From assembly GCF_900098745.1 (NCBI RefSeq), contig NZ_FQTT01000013.1:186001-250000 (forward strand): DNA of 64,000 nucleotides. Direction: 5' to 3'. Positions within the stretch are counted from its first letter, which is position 1. Each line of letters starts with the position of its first letter. Made by a program: the position numbers and the translations under genes. This DNA is from Actinomyces glycerinitolerans (lineage in GTDB: Bacteria; Actinomycetota; Actinomycetes; Actinomycetales; Actinomycetaceae). Below, piece after piece: positions 44,465-53,975 of this stretch. A model generated the notes under the pieces. It saw only the letters and a program-made list of their open reading frames with translations, was not told the origin of the DNA and made no database searches.

Positions 44465-45703
44465 TCAGGCCCGAGCCAGCAGGAGCGGCACCGTCATTTC
44501 GGTGTCCGTAAGGGAGCCGTGCACGCCCGGCATGGCGATTGCGCTCTCGGAGTGGACGCGCGGGTCGACCACCACCCAGTTGTCGGCCATGGCCACCAGC
44601 ACGTCCCCCAGGACGCTTTCGGCGCGCTCCCCCACCGGGCCCAGCAGGCCGGCGGCCTCCCGGCGAGTACCCACCCACGCGGCCCGCTCCCCCAGCACGC
44701 TGCGCCAGCGGTCGGCGACCGCCGCGGCCGCCTCCGGGTCGGAGTGCGGCACGTACAGCTGAGTGAAGCGCGGCTCCCCGGCGACCGCGACCACGTCACG
44801 CGCCAGGGCGGGGTGCGCGGTCAGGTCGAGGCGGTGCGCGGCGTCGGTGTCCACCATGCCGTGATCCGCGGTCAGCAGCACGCGGGTGCCCGTGGGCACG
44901 CGTCGCAGCAACTCCGCCATGGTGGCGTCCAGTCGTTCGAGCTGACGCAGCCACTGTTGTGAGCGCCAGCCGTGGCGGTGGCCGGCATGATCGAGTTCGC
45001 CCACGTACAGGTACACCAGGGGCACGCCGCGCTCCAGGGCGCCGGCGGCGAGCGCGGGCCGGTCCTCCATGCGGTCGGCGCCCAGGTGCGCCGGGCCGCG
45101 CAGGGCCGCCTCGGTCAGCCCCGACCCGGCGAAACGGGCCGGGCCGATGGTGACGGCGAGCGAGGTGGGCCCGGCGGCGCGCGGGCCGGCGGCGAGGCGC
45201 TCGAACACGGTGGGCACGTCCTGCCAGCGGCGCGGGTCGGGGGCGGTGCCCTCCCAGGTGATCAGGCACAGGTTCTGGGCGGCGTCCGGGGTGGTGTCAC
45301 CGGGCAGGTCGCGGCCCACGCGCGGGTTGAGCACGCTGTAGCCGACCATGCCGGTGACCCCGGGCAGCGCGCCGGTGCCCAAAGTGGTCAGTGCGGCGGC
45401 CGTGGTCGAGGGGGCACAGGTGCGGGCGACGCCCCCACCGGGGGTGGATTCGGCGTCGCCCAGCCAGGCACGCAGGGTGGGGGCGTGTCCGCGACGCTCC
45501 TGGAGCTGCCGCCACCCGAGTCCGTCGACGAGGACGACGACGACCCCTGCGCGGGTGTCGGCGTCTGGATTGGCCAATCCCCAATCGGTGGCGGCGGACA
45601 GGGCCTCGGGGGCGGTGATCGCCCCCGGTGGTCCCGCCTGCAGCGTCAGCCCGGCGCCGACGGCGGCAGCGGCCAGTACCTGGCGCAGCTGTGGAGTGCT
45701 CAT
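44465..45703 (-). CDS. Alkaline phosphatase superfamily protein (nucleotide pyrophosphatase/phosphodiesterase-like)
   Basis: 412 aa from ATG 45703, overlapping the DUF5998 stop (ATGA). Metal-site motifs: [35 protein letters not shown] with the nucleophilic Thr/Ser, [16 protein letters not shown] and [30 protein letters not shown] and late [21 protein letters not shown] are typical of the type I phosphodiesterase/NPP branch. No signal peptide, so it probably acts in the cytoplasm on a nucleotide or sugar-nucleotide. It is paired with DUF5998 and divergent from parC in a conserved arrangement. Confidence 0.9.
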   Translation of the reverse strand: MSTPQLRQVLAAAAVGAGLTLQAGPPGAITAPEALSAATDWGLANPDADTRAGVVVVLVDGLGWRQLQERRGHAPTLRAWLGDAESTPGGGVARTCAPSTTAAALTTLGTGALPGVTGMVGYSVLNPRVGRDLPGDTTPDAAQNLCLITWEGTAPDPRRWQDVPTVFERLAAGPRAAGPTSLAVTIGPARFAGSGLTEAALRGPAHLGADRMEDRPALAAGALERGVPLVYLYVGELDHAGHRHGWRSQQWLRQLERLDATMAELLRRVPTGTRVLLTADHGMVDTDAAHRLDLTAHPALARDVVAVAGEPRFTQLYVPHSDPEAAAAVADRWRSVLGERAAWVGTRREAAGLLGPVGERAESVLGDVLVAMADNWVVVDPRVHSESAIAMPGVHGSLTDTEMTVPLLLARA

Positions 45704-46302
45704 GCGTGTGCCGCCGCCCGGGCGGTGGCGGCGGACAGGACCCGGGCGAAGTGTTCGGCGCGGGCCAGGGCCTCGTCGCCCTCGACGCCGGCGGCCACAC
45801 GCACCACGATGTCGTCGGGGACGGACACGCCGGTCAGGCCGTGGTCGGCCTGGCATTCGGGGTCACCGCAGGCGGCGGGCTCCAGGTCGATGCGGCGCAC
45901 CGAGCCCCAGGCCAGGGCGAGGGTCATTTCCGTGAGCCGGCCCCCGCCGTTGGCCGGCTCGGACACGCCGCGAGTCAGGCCCACGGAGTTGATGCGGGAC
46001 ACGGGCACGGCCTCGCTGGTGGCCAGAGCCCCGGGCAGGCCGTCCTCGCGGGGGGCGTCGTCCACATGGACGATAACCAGGCGGGTGGAGGTCAGGGCCA
46101 GAACGGTCAGGTGCCGGTGGACGGCGTCGTCGAACACGGTCTCGGCCTGCACCAGGTCCGCGAGGATCTCCTCCCCCGCGACGGCCGTGTTCAGGGTGCC
46201 GAGCACGAGTTCTGGGTAGTAGCCGGCGCGGGTGACTTCGTCGACCAACGACATCGGGGTGGGGGCCTCATCCCCGGGGCGAGCCTGTGCAGTCCACGTC
46301 AT
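45700..46302 (-). CDS. DUF5998 family protein
   Basis: 200 aa starting [10 protein letters not shown] (ATG 46302; an in-frame ATG four codons upstream is possible). Features: [56 protein letters not shown] and [14 protein letters not shown] with two cysteines and a His that could bind metal. This matches the actinobacterial DUF5998 family located beside the NPP-like gene and SepH. Function unknown; the central part resembles PH-like 'short-term response' domains by pattern only. Confidence 0.85.
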   Translation of the reverse strand: MTWTAQARPGDEAPTPMSLVDEVTRAGYYPELVLGTLNTAVAGEEILADLVQAETVFDDAVHRHLTVLALTSTRLVIVHVDDAPREDGLPGALATSEAVPVSRINSVGLTRGVSEPANGGGRLTEMTLALAWGSVRRIDLEPAACGDPECQADHGLTGVSVPDDIVVRVAAGVEGDEALARAEHFARVLSAATARAAAHA

Positions 46303-46383
46303 GGGGCAGATCATGCCATTGTTGCCGCCGCACCCGGGTGTCGTTGCCCCCTTGGCGAAGCCGCGGCGGGCCACAATGCGACT

Positions 46384-48927
46384 ATGCCGAAGTCCGCCCC
46401 GCCGACGCCCCCGCCCACCGACCATCTCATCGTCGAGCAGGACCTGCCCACGGAGATGCGCACCTCCTTCCTGGAGTACGCCTACTCCGTCATCTACGCG
46501 CGCGCCCTGCCGGATGCCCGGGACGGGCTCAAGCCGGTACAGCGGCGCATCCTGTTCCAGATGGACCGGATGGGACTGCGCCCGGACCGGCCGCACGTGA
46601 AGTCCTCCCGCGTGGTCGGCGACGTCATGGGGCGGCTGCACCCGCACGGGGACGTGGCCATTTATGAGGCGCTGGTGCGGCTGGCGCAGCCCTTCACCAT
46701 GCGACTGCCGCTGGTGGACGGGCACGGCAACTTCGGCTCCCTGGACGACGGCCCCGCCGCGCCCCGCTATACGGAGGCGCGGCTGGCCGCACCCGCCCTG
46801 TCGCTCACGGCGGACATCGACGAGGACACGGTCGATTTCGCCCCCAACTACGACTACACCCTCACCGAGCCGGAGGTGCTGCCGGCGGCCTTCCCGAACC
46901 TGCTGGTCAACGGCGCCTCCGGCATCGCGGTGGGCATGGCCACCAATATGCCGCCGCACAACCTCACCGAGGTGGTGGCGGCGGCCCGGCACCTGCTGGC
47001 GCATCCGGACGCCACCCTGGAGGAGCTGATGGCCTTCGTGCCGGGGCCGGATCTTCCGGCCGGCGGCATGATCGTGGGCCTGGACGGGATCCGGGAGGCC
47101 TACCGCACCGGCCGCGGCAAGTTCTCCACCCGCGCCACGGCCCGCATTGAGAACATCACCGCCCGCAAGAAGGGCATTGTGATCACCGAGCTGCCCTACC
47201 TGGTGGGGCCGGAGAAGGTGATCGCCCGCATCAAGGAGACGGTGTCCTCCAAGAAGCTGCAGGGCATCACCGACGTCGCGGACCTGACCGACCGCAAGCA
47301 CGGCACCCGGCTGGTGATCGGGGTCAAGAACGGCTACAACCCCGAGGCGGTGCTGGCGCAGCTGTACCGGCACACGCCGCTGGAGGACTCCTTCGGCATC
47401 AACAACGTGTGCCTGGTGGACGGCCAGCCGCGCACGCTCGGCCTGCGGGAGCTGCTGGACGTATTCGTCCGCCACCGTTTGACGGTGGTGGAGCGGCGCA
47501 CCCGGTTCCGCCTGGGCAAGCGACGCGAGCGCCAGCACCTGGTGGAGGGCCTGCTGATCGCGATCGTCGACATCGACGAGGTCATTCAGGTGATCCGCTC
47601 CAGCGAGGACGCGGCCACGGCCCGCCGGCGCCTGATGCAGGTGTTCGACCTGTCCGAGCCGCAGGCCAACTACATCCTGGAGCTGCAGCTGCGGCGCCTG
47701 ACCAAGTTCTCCGTGATCGAGCTGGAGAAGGAGCGCGACGAGCTGGCGGCCGAGATCGCCGAGCTGGAGGCGATTTTGAACGATGAGTCGCTGCTGCGTG
47801 ACACCGTGTCCCGCGAGCTGGCGGCGGTGGCGGAAGAGTTCGGCACGCCGCGGCGCACCGTGCTGCTGGAGGCAGCCGGGACGGGCGCGGGGGCGCTGAA
47901 CGGCGGCGTGGGCGCGCCCGGTGGTGCCGGCGCCGGCGCCTCGCAGGCCATGCGACAGGCCGCCGCGGTCAGCCTGATGGCCGGGACCGGGGAGGTGCCG
48001 TTGACGGTGCCGGATGACCCGTGTCGGGTGCTGCTGTCTGCCACCGGGCTGGTGGCCCGTGTGGGTGGGGCGGAGCCGGTGCCGCGCTCGGGCGGGCGGC
48101 AGCGCCATGACGCCCTCGTCTCCCAGGTGGCGACGACGGCGCGCGGGCACGTCGGTGCGATCACCGATACGGGTCGGCTGGTGCGCATGGAGGTGCTGTC
48201 CACCCCGGAGGTGCCGCGCCTGGAGGGGGCGCCGTCGCTGGCCGGCGGGCAGCCCGCGCGGCTGCTGGCGGATGTCGAGCCGGACGAGCGGATCGTGGGC
48301 CTGGTGCCCATCGGCTCCCCCGGAGATACGTCTGGCACCCCGATTGTGCTGGCCACCGCCGGCGGCGTGGTTAAGCGGGTGAAGCCGGGGAGCGAACCCA
48401 AGCACGGCGATGCCTGGGAGGTGATCGCACTGGCCGACGGCGACCGGGTGGTCTTCGCCGGGGCGGCCGCGGACTCCGACATGCTGGTGCTGGTGACTTC
48501 CGATGCCCGCCTGCTGCGCTTCGAGGCGGCCAAGGTGCGCCCGCAGGGGCGCGGTGCCGGCGGCATGGCGGGGGTGGCCCTGCACGAGGGTGCTCGCGTC
48601 GTCGCCGGAGCATCCGTGCCCGTCGACCTGCTGGCCGAGGCCGTGGTGGTCACAGTCGCGGACGGCGCGGGGGCGCTGCCTGGGACCGGTTCCGGTAGTG
48701 TCAAGGTGACCCCGCTGGACCGTTACCCGGCCAAGGGCCGGGCGACCGGGGGCGTGCGTGCGCAGCGCTTCCTGCGCGGCGAGGATCAACTGGTGCTCGC
48801 CTGGGTGGGGGTCGGTCCGGCCCGGGCCGTGGGCAGTGGCGGCCAGCCGGTCGACCTGCCGGACCCCGACGAGCGTCGGGACGCCTCCGGCACTCCCCTA
48901 TCCGCGCCCATTGCCGGGATCGGCTGA
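46384..48927 (+). CDS. parC: DNA topoisomerase IV subunit A (GyrA/ParC family)
   Basis: 847 aa from ATG 46384. N-terminal breakage-reunion domain: [28 protein letters not shown], then [19 protein letters not shown], catalytic Tyr129 in [21 protein letters not shown] Gly/Ala-rich linker (about residues 498-530) precedes a six-bladed C-terminal domain without the GyrA box QRRGGKG; the closest repeat is [10 protein letters not shown], and the ending lacks GyrA's acidic tail. Therefore ParC-like topoisomerase IV is preferred over GyrA. At the positions equal to E. coli GyrA Ser83/Asp87 the residues are Val91 and Glu95. The parE partner is not in the window. Confidence 0.92.
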   Translation: MPKSAPPTPPPTDHLIVEQDLPTEMRTSFLEYAYSVIYARALPDARDGLKPVQRRILFQMDRMGLRPDRPHVKSSRVVGDVMGRLHPHGDVAIYEALVRLAQPFTMRLPLVDGHGNFGSLDDGPAAPRYTEARLAAPALSLTADIDEDTVDFAPNYDYTLTEPEVLPAAFPNLLVNGASGIAVGMATNMPPHNLTEVVAAARHLLAHPDATLEELMAFVPGPDLPAGGMIVGLDGIREAYRTGRGKFSTRATARIENITARKKGIVITELPYLVGPEKVIARIKETVSSKKLQGITDVADLTDRKHGTRLVIGVKNGYNPEAVLAQLYRHTPLEDSFGINNVCLVDGQPRTLGLRELLDVFVRHRLTVVERRTRFRLGKRRERQHLVEGLLIAIVDIDEVIQVIRSSEDAATARRRLMQVFDLSEPQANYILELQLRRLTKFSVIELEKERDELAAEIAELEAILNDESLLRDTVSRELAAVAEEFGTPRRTVLLEAAGTGAGALNGGVGAPGGAGAGASQAMRQAAAVSLMAGTGEVPLTVPDDPCRVLLSATGLVARVGGAEPVPRSGGRQRHDALVSQVATTARGHVGAITDTGRLVRMEVLSTPEVPRLEGAPSLAGGQPARLLADVEPDERIVGLVPIGSPGDTSGTPIVLATAGGVVKRVKPGSEPKHGDAWEVIALADGDRVVFAGAAADSDMLVLVTSDARLLRFEAAKVRPQGRGAGGMAGVALHEGARVVAGASVPVDLLAEAVVVTVADGAGALPGTGSGSVKVTPLDRYPAKGRATGGVRAQRFLRGEDQLVLAWVGVGPARAVGSGGQPVDLPDPDERRDASGTPLSAPIAGIG

Positions 48928-48970
48928 GCGGCATCCCGACCTCCCGCCCCGTGCCGGTGCGATGCACGAC

Positions 48971-49990
48971 CTAGGGCTGGCGGGTGTTGGTGTTCAGGGC
49001 CTGGATCTCAGCGACTGGGATCTCAACAGTGCTGGTAGTGGTCAGGGCACCCAGGTAACCCGAACGATCCGTAGTCGACTTCCACGACGCGCTGTACTGG
49101 ACATCGACATTCATCGGGGTAGTGCCGCCCAGATGAGCGCTGGAACGGTCGAATACGATAACGCAGTCGGTGCCCTTAGCATCGTTAGCAGGAGTCCACG
49201 GAATCCCGAAGCCCGTGCAATCGGCCTCGGCGTCCTGCGCCGAAAGATCCAGCCCCGACGATGTAGCAATAACCGTCACGCTGGTCGAGCCCACCGCGGC
49301 AACAATCTCCACCCGCGTAGGTGTATCCGCCGTAGCCCACACCCAGGTATCAAAACCGACAACAGTCGCTTGGGACTCACCGATCGTAGGATTCCGGTCA
49401 ATGCTAGGAGACGGAATGTCCGCGCTCACGCTCGTCCACACCGCAGACGCCAACGCGGCCGGATCTACCTCAGAGTCCGGAGGGTCCTCGCCCTCGGCCA
49501 CCCACACGTGCCACGGGTGCTCTGCGTTGAACTCCCGTGCCGCCTCAACGTAAGCGTCTTGATCCGCAAAGGCCGACTCGTCGCAGTAGCGCGTCCACCA
49601 GCGCCCCGTGGTGTCGTCTACATAGTCCTCCCAGCCCGGGTACATGGCGGCCACCGCCCTGTTCGCCTTCTCATCGCCGAATCCGCCAATGAACTCGGCC
49701 GCTTCCGCTCCCGTACGGCCAGGCTTGTATCCGCACGACGGCGCCACCGACGTCACCTGCGAGGCCGTAGACGTTACGGCATCCGCAGCCCCACCGCTGG
49801 CCATCGTGTACGTCACCTTCACCGACGCCTCCAACGACACTCCGCCATCGGACGACTGCGAACCACCAACCGACACCGTCGTATCCGGACGCGTTGAGTC
49901 CCCGTCGACCGCAGCCGCAGTGGGTGTCGGAAGAGCGACGCAAAGCACCAGCGCCAGGATAGGCGATATGACGGCTCTCGATTTACGCAT
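48971..49990 (-). CDS. Secreted protein of unknown function (actinobacterial TWVW-type)
   Basis: 339 aa from ATG 49990 overlapping the lipoprotein stop (ATGA). Signal peptide: MRKSRAVISPILALVLCVALPTPTAAA. The mature part has CGYKPGRTGAE, WEDYVDDTTGRWWTRYCDES, and a C-terminal beta-rich domain NPTIGESQATVVGFDTWVWA ... LSAQDAEADCTGFGIPW ... YSASWKSTTDRSGYLGAL ... VEIPVAEIQALN. This last pattern recurs in secreted actinobacterial proteins (often mislabelled ATP/GTP-binding) beside type VII-like ATPase genes. Four cysteines may form disulfides. Exact function unknown. Translationally coupled to its lipoprotein partner. Confidence 0.78.
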   Translation of the reverse strand: MRKSRAVISPILALVLCVALPTPTAAAVDGDSTRPDTTVSVGGSQSSDGGVSLEASVKVTYTMASGGAADAVTSTASQVTSVAPSCGYKPGRTGAEAAEFIGGFGDEKANRAVAAMYPGWEDYVDDTTGRWWTRYCDESAFADQDAYVEAAREFNAEHPWHVWVAEGEDPPDSEVDPAALASAVWTSVSADIPSPSIDRNPTIGESQATVVGFDTWVWATADTPTRVEIVAAVGSTSVTVIATSSGLDLSAQDAEADCTGFGIPWTPANDAKGTDCVIVFDRSSAHLGGTTPMNVDVQYSASWKSTTDRSGYLGALTTTSTVEIPVAEIQALNTNTRQP

Positions 49991-50685
49991 CAGCTCTGCT
50001 CCGTAGTGCACTCGTTTTCAGAAACCGCCGTTTCCTCGTACGCAACCCAGTTGCCTTCGGCGTCGGGCACCATCTGGATCGAGAACTCGACCAGAGCTTG
50101 GACCTCGGGGTCGGTGATGTCGTTGCCGTCAGCATCCGATCGGGTTGTCTGCGTACGATCAAGACACGTAGTGATGCTTGCGAGTGTGCCGTCGTCAGTA
50201 ATGGTCACCTCGCTGATCCCGACGCTGACCGGAGGGTTGGAGTGCTCGCCGTTCAGGTTCGAGTAGTTCTCATAGATCCGATCCAACAAGTCCCCGGTGG
50301 CGACCAGGGCGACGTCGTCAATGCCCTCCCCGGTGAACCAGACCCGCCAGGTGGCCTTGTCGTAGGCCACGTAGTCCGCCAGCACCTGCGCCTGCGCCTC
50401 GTCGAGATCCTCCGGGATTGACACCACGTAATAGCCCAGTTCCGCATCGGTCAGCGACTCAGCGCTCACCACACCGGCCGCGGCGGCAGACGCTGCGGCC
50501 GAGGCGGATGCCTCTGCTGCCGCCGCCGACGCAGCCGCATCCTCCGAGGCCATCGCCTCCGGATCAAAAGTCGGGATGTCCAGGCCGCCCTCGTCGGAGC
50601 CGGACGAGCATGCCATCAGGGACGCCCCCGCCAGCAGCACGGCCCCCACTACCGCGCCGGCCCGCTTACGCACACCAAACCTCAT
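49990..50685 (-). CDS. Lipoprotein with Ala/Ser-rich spacer
   Basis: 231 aa from ATG 50685 with GGGAGG 6 bp upstream. Signal with lipobox: AVLLAGASLMACSSGSDE (cleavage before Cys). An about 45-residue spacer of Ala and Ser repeats follows, then a compact domain: DAELGYYVVSIPEDLDEAQAQVLADYVAYDKATWRVWFTGEGIDD ... PPVSVGISEVTITDDGTLASITTCLDRTQT ... ECTTEQS, a pattern like small NTF2/SnoaL-fold lipoproteins. Coupled with the secreted protein downstream; divergent from the type VII array. Confidence 0.82.
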   Translation of the reverse strand: MRFGVRKRAGAVVGAVLLAGASLMACSSGSDEGGLDIPTFDPEAMASEDAAASAAAAEASASAAASAAAAGVVSAESLTDAELGYYVVSIPEDLDEAQAQVLADYVAYDKATWRVWFTGEGIDDVALVATGDLLDRIYENYSNLNGEHSNPPVSVGISEVTITDDGTLASITTCLDRTQTTRSDADGNDITDPEVQALVEFSIQMVPDAEGNWVAYEETAVSENECTTEQS

Positions 50686-50873
50686 CAGGAACCTCCCAGG
50701 AACATCGCGCACGGGAAAATCACAATTTGACCATAGCAGCCATCGGAGTGCGCTACCAGACCCGATAGAACCTCAAACGAGACGGTTGTGTGAGCTGGCG
50801 CACACCCATCCTGCGTAACGACACGGTACGGTAACGGCAGTTTTGTTCCTCGAACCCTGCTGGGAGGCCATGC
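50686..50873. promoter_or_regulatory. Divergent promoter region at the left end of the type VII array
   Basis: 188 bp between two oppositely oriented gene starts. TTGACC near 50729 with CGCTAC 18 bp downstream could be a plus-strand promoter, and GGTACGGTAACG at 50826-50842 offers another -10-like element. The short inverted repeat GTGTGAGCTGGCGCACAC lies at about 50793-50810. These are weak visual matches. Confidence 0.35.
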
Positions 50874-51050
50874 ATGTGCGGCGACGCTGACAGCACCGAT
50901 GGGGATCTTCAGAAGAACCTCTACCGGGACGCCATCGGGGACCACTCCTCGGATCTCAATGCGGCGATTGCCTTCTCCCTTACTCCGCCTAACGGCTTCG
51001 GTCATGTCTGTACGAAGGTGTGTCAAGACGTGGCAGCGGCCTGGGAGTGA
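50874..51050 (+). CDS. 58-aa small protein at the head of the type VII array
   Basis: An ORF of 59 codons from ATG 50874 to TGA 51048-51050, with GGGAGG 6 bp before the ATG, which is as good as any site in the window. The peptide begins MCGDADSTDGDLQKNLYRD, has a middle DLNAAIAFSLTPPNGFGHV and ends VCTKVCQDVAAAWE; it is acidic with three Cys. No WxG motif, so it is not a WXG100 protein. No signal peptide. The 678-aa gene starts 61 bp later on the same strand. A role as a small partner or chaperone is a guess. Confidence 0.5.
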   Translation: MCGDADSTDGDLQKNLYRDAIGDHSSDLNAAIAFSLTPPNGFGHVCTKVCQDVAAAWE

Positions 51051-51111
51051 GGCTCCGTCTGCCACGCAATGGTGGATATTTCCTGGCCCTGTTTGAGGAG
51101 GATGTGCGGTC

Positions 51112-53148
51112 ATGACGTTGGTCAAGGTCAATATTGAGGATCTGCGTTCCGCGGCCACCTCTCTGTCCGGTCTTGCGGACAGTGTGGAGGACTTGTATGA
51201 CACCAGCGCGTCGGAGGGACGCAGACTGTACCTGTCGACGTCGTCCCTGGCGGAGGTTCCTGGTTACGTGGAAAGCCTGCAAGACGAGTCGACCTTCCTG
51301 TCGGCGAAGGTCGACTGGATTGTGCTGATCAACTCCGACAGTGAGGGCAACCTGCCCGAGTCCGGGGAGGTGAGCTATGAGGTCGATGGCGAGGACCCGG
51401 ACACCCTGGAGGAGATGGAGACCGCTCTTGGCGAGGCGATCGCGTCTCTCGGCACCGACATCGCTACCTCCGACTATGAGAAGGGCGATCCGCGCCTGGA
51501 GACCCTGAGCAAGTATCTGGACACGTGGGGCGGCAACGAGAACGTTAATGCTGCCCTGTTCAGCAGTCTGGGTCCCGATGGGACGCTGGCACTGACCGAG
51601 GCGGTGGGCAACCATGCGGGCCTGACCTACAGTGCCAGCGACTCCGAGCGCGAGATGGCCCAGAAGACACTCGCGCAGCTCAAGGAGGGACTCGAGATCG
51701 CTACCAAGCAGTGGGAGCCGGACTACGCCCAGCAGTTCGGTGCCGACCTGGTGGAGGCAGCAGCGTGCCCGGATCCTGACTCCTCTTACTACCGGCTTGA
51801 GAACCGCAATGAGTCCCTAACCTACCTCCTGTACGACACCACCGCAGGCAATAAGTTCATCCTGGGTACGGCGGAGAAGATGGATGAGCTACAGCACGAG
51901 GCCGACGAACGCGGCATGCCGAGCCCATGGAACTGGGGTACGCCGTCACGCTTCCTCCCAGCAATGATCAACGAGGCGGACGAGGCCTGGGCCCTGGACA
52001 TTCCCTCGATCATCATGCACGACCTGGGAGGCCACCCCTACGCTTCCTACGAGTTCTTCTCCGGCGACGATGGTCGGGTCGACTACTGGGCGGGCCAGTA
52101 CGCCTATGACAGCGGTGATCTGTCCGGTATCGCTGCCGCCCTGGACTCCGCCTCGACCCCCCCGTACCTTATGAGAGCCCACAAGCAGGAAACGGCCAGC
52201 ATTGCCGCGCGCGGCCTTGAGGCCCTCACCGGCCGGGACGACTTCGGCGTCGAACGCAGCCAACGGGGAGTCGAGGGAGCCCAGTCACTTGAGCACATCC
52301 TTGAGACCTACATGGACTCCCTGGTCGACACTTATGCGGACTCACTTAGCAGACCCGGAGGAAGCGATCTGACCTACGACCTCACCACAGCAGCCGGCCA
52401 AACAATCGCCGACAGCCCCTGGTTCAGCGAGGAGACATTGGATGCGGTACTCGGAGTCGTCGGTCGCGACGGACAGGCCCTCATCGACCTGCGCACCGCC
52501 GTCAACAGCGCCGAACTCAAATCAGTGCCCCAAGGAACCACCCGTGACCAGCTTACTGTAATTGCAAATGACTGGGGCGCCACCGAGGGCAGCATAGCCA
52601 ATGCCATTGGTACCGGCGCCATTGACGCGGAGAAATCAAACGATGAGTATGCGCAGGCCTGGATCGATCTGGCAGGCAAGCCCGCCTCCGAGCTAGCAGG
52701 CCTGGTCAAAACCTTCGCCCCACCGGGAACCACCAAGGGTGCTGGCTGGGCCTCGGACGCCCTGATCAACCACCTCCAGCAAGAGGCAAGCAACACTTGG
52801 GCGAGCAATGCGGACGCAGAAACTGACAGGCAGGAAGTCATTGCTGACGAGGCTTACCGCTCCTACATGCGCAGGCTACTTTGGGCGGCTGATACCGCTG
52901 GCCTAAACGGATACCAAGACCCCAATTCCGGCCAAGAGCTGAACAGTGACAGCATCACCAGCGTTCAAGAGCCGGACGGCACCTACAGACTCATCACCCC
53001 GCAAGAATACGAACGTCTGAGCGACGAAGACAAGGCAACTGCGGACACCCAGCTGGAAAGCCTAGCGAAGAGCGCAGATGGAATGGGAACCGCTAGCGCC
53101 AACGTCAAGACCCACTTCGATCAGCAGTTCCAGGAACGCTACTCATGA
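51112..53148 (+). CDS. Large protein of unknown function with ESX-like N-terminal helical hairpin
   Basis: 678 aa. Residues 1-105 look like a type VII substrate head: NIEDLRSAATSLSGLADSVEDLYDTS and VPGYVESLQDESTFLSAKVDWIVLI form two helices; no classical signal peptide. Residues about 110-678 are a unique core shared with the 613-aa paralogue downstream: LFSSLGPDGTLALTEAVGNHAGLTY, SIIMHDLGGHPYASYEFFSGDDGRVDYW, GVEGAQSLEHILETYMDS, ADEAYRSYMRRLLWAADTAGLNGYQDP and the end DQQFQERYS. It may relate to large actinobacterial DUF6571-type proteins, which I cannot confirm. Coupled by ATGA to lipoprotein copy 1. Probable secreted substrate of the EccC system to its right. Confidence 0.75.
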   Translation: MTLVKVNIEDLRSAATSLSGLADSVEDLYDTSASEGRRLYLSTSSLAEVPGYVESLQDESTFLSAKVDWIVLINSDSEGNLPESGEVSYEVDGEDPDTLEEMETALGEAIASLGTDIATSDYEKGDPRLETLSKYLDTWGGNENVNAALFSSLGPDGTLALTEAVGNHAGLTYSASDSEREMAQKTLAQLKEGLEIATKQWEPDYAQQFGADLVEAAACPDPDSSYYRLENRNESLTYLLYDTTAGNKFILGTAEKMDELQHEADERGMPSPWNWGTPSRFLPAMINEADEAWALDIPSIIMHDLGGHPYASYEFFSGDDGRVDYWAGQYAYDSGDLSGIAAALDSASTPPYLMRAHKQETASIAARGLEALTGRDDFGVERSQRGVEGAQSLEHILETYMDSLVDTYADSLSRPGGSDLTYDLTTAAGQTIADSPWFSEETLDAVLGVVGRDGQALIDLRTAVNSAELKSVPQGTTRDQLTVIANDWGATEGSIANAIGTGAIDAEKSNDEYAQAWIDLAGKPASELAGLVKTFAPPGTTKGAGWASDALINHLQQEASNTWASNADAETDRQEVIADEAYRSYMRRLLWAADTAGLNGYQDPNSGQELNSDSITSVQEPDGTYRLITPQEYERLSDEDKATADTQLESLAKSADGMGTASANVKTHFDQQFQERYS

Positions 53149-53886
53149 GCCACACACATAGCTTTCGATCATTCTTGATTCTGGCGCTAGCGACAGGCAT
53201 GTTAGCTGCATGCGGTCACGGTGGCACCGATCAGGAGGCGACCGCCACCCCGGAGCCAATCCCCGCCACCGCCCTGACACTCGCGGACATCCCCGGAGCA
53301 ACCACACAGGCCGCCTACCACGGAATACGCATGGAAGTGCTCTGCAGAGGTATCGAAGAGGGCATTCGGAGTATTGCTCTGTTGTTAGAGCCGGACCACC
53401 CAGTCACCATCGGGTATGAAGTGGGTGATGCCACGGTTTATGAGACACTCACCCTCGGCCTGAACACTATATGGCCCAACGGGCGTTTCGCCGGTATTGC
53501 CAAGGATATTGCCGCTTGCGACGGCACTGAACTCACCACCCAGTACTGGCCCGAAGACATAATACAGTCCGGAGAGGGCGTCTTTCACGCCACCGCGGGT
53601 CTGCCGGACACCCGCGGGCTTCACCATCACCACGACCGGTGAGGATGGTGCTCAGCACCACATTGAGCGCATCTACGCCGCCGTCACCACCAATGACGGG
53701 AGGGAGCCCGGCATCATCGTCCTGACCACCGTATCCAACACCGACCAACCCGCCACCCCCGCACCCCTGGACCTACTCGACACCGCACTCCAACGCGCCG
53801 ACGCCACCCTCGACCCCACCGCCATCACCACCGACCTCGGACCCCACACCACACCCCAACCCACCAACACCCCCCAGCAAGAGTGA
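53145..53886 (+). pseudogene. Lipoprotein paralogue 1, frameshifted near its C-terminal third
   Basis: The ATG overlaps the stop of the 678-aa gene. Signal LILALATGMLAACGHGG with a lipobox, then ATPEPIPATALTLADIPGATTQ and DATVYETLTLGLNTIWPNG, all aligning to copies 2 and 3. At 53611-53620 two bases are missing relative to the copies (GACACC then seven instead of nine bases before TTCACC), so the frame ends at 53642 with a spurious GLHHHHDR tail. The rest of the family sequence (IERIYAAVTT, GIIVLTTVSNTDQP, LDLLDTALQRADATLDP) continues in the other frame to TGA 53884-53886. A truncated 165-aa lipoprotein could still be made. Confidence 0.8.
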
Positions 53887-53975
53887 TTGTCGTGACGGCA
53901 ACTTCAGCAAGCACCCGACAGGAGTGGCGTAACGCCCGCCCACCCAGACGACGCCGAAACATGAGCGCCATTCTC
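53887..53975 (+). other. Possible remnant of a deleted large-gene copy between lipoproteins 1 and 2
   Basis: The first bases after the lipoprotein 1 stop (TTGTCGTGACGGC) match the start region of the 613-aa gene (TTGTCGTGACCGG at 54831), and the last bases before lipoprotein 2 (TTCTCATGAGCTACACAC) match the end of the 678-aa gene. A middle copy of the large gene may have been lost here, leaving only its ends. Inference from short matches. Confidence 0.35.

Noticed and set aside
45628-46383. Upstream extension of the parC frame by 252 codons
   Set aside because: The extension is antisense to DUF5998 and the phosphatase start and has no homology; topoisomerase IV A begins at ATG 46384.
50874-51050. 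Reading the 58-aa ORF as a WXG100/ESX protein
   Set aside because: It has no WxG, is too short for the helical hairpin, and contains Pro in the middle.
53611-53642. His-rich tail (GLHHHHDR) of lipoprotein 1 as a metal-binding end
   Set aside because: It arises only because of the 2-base deletion; in the paralogues these bases encode TITTTGED in another frame.
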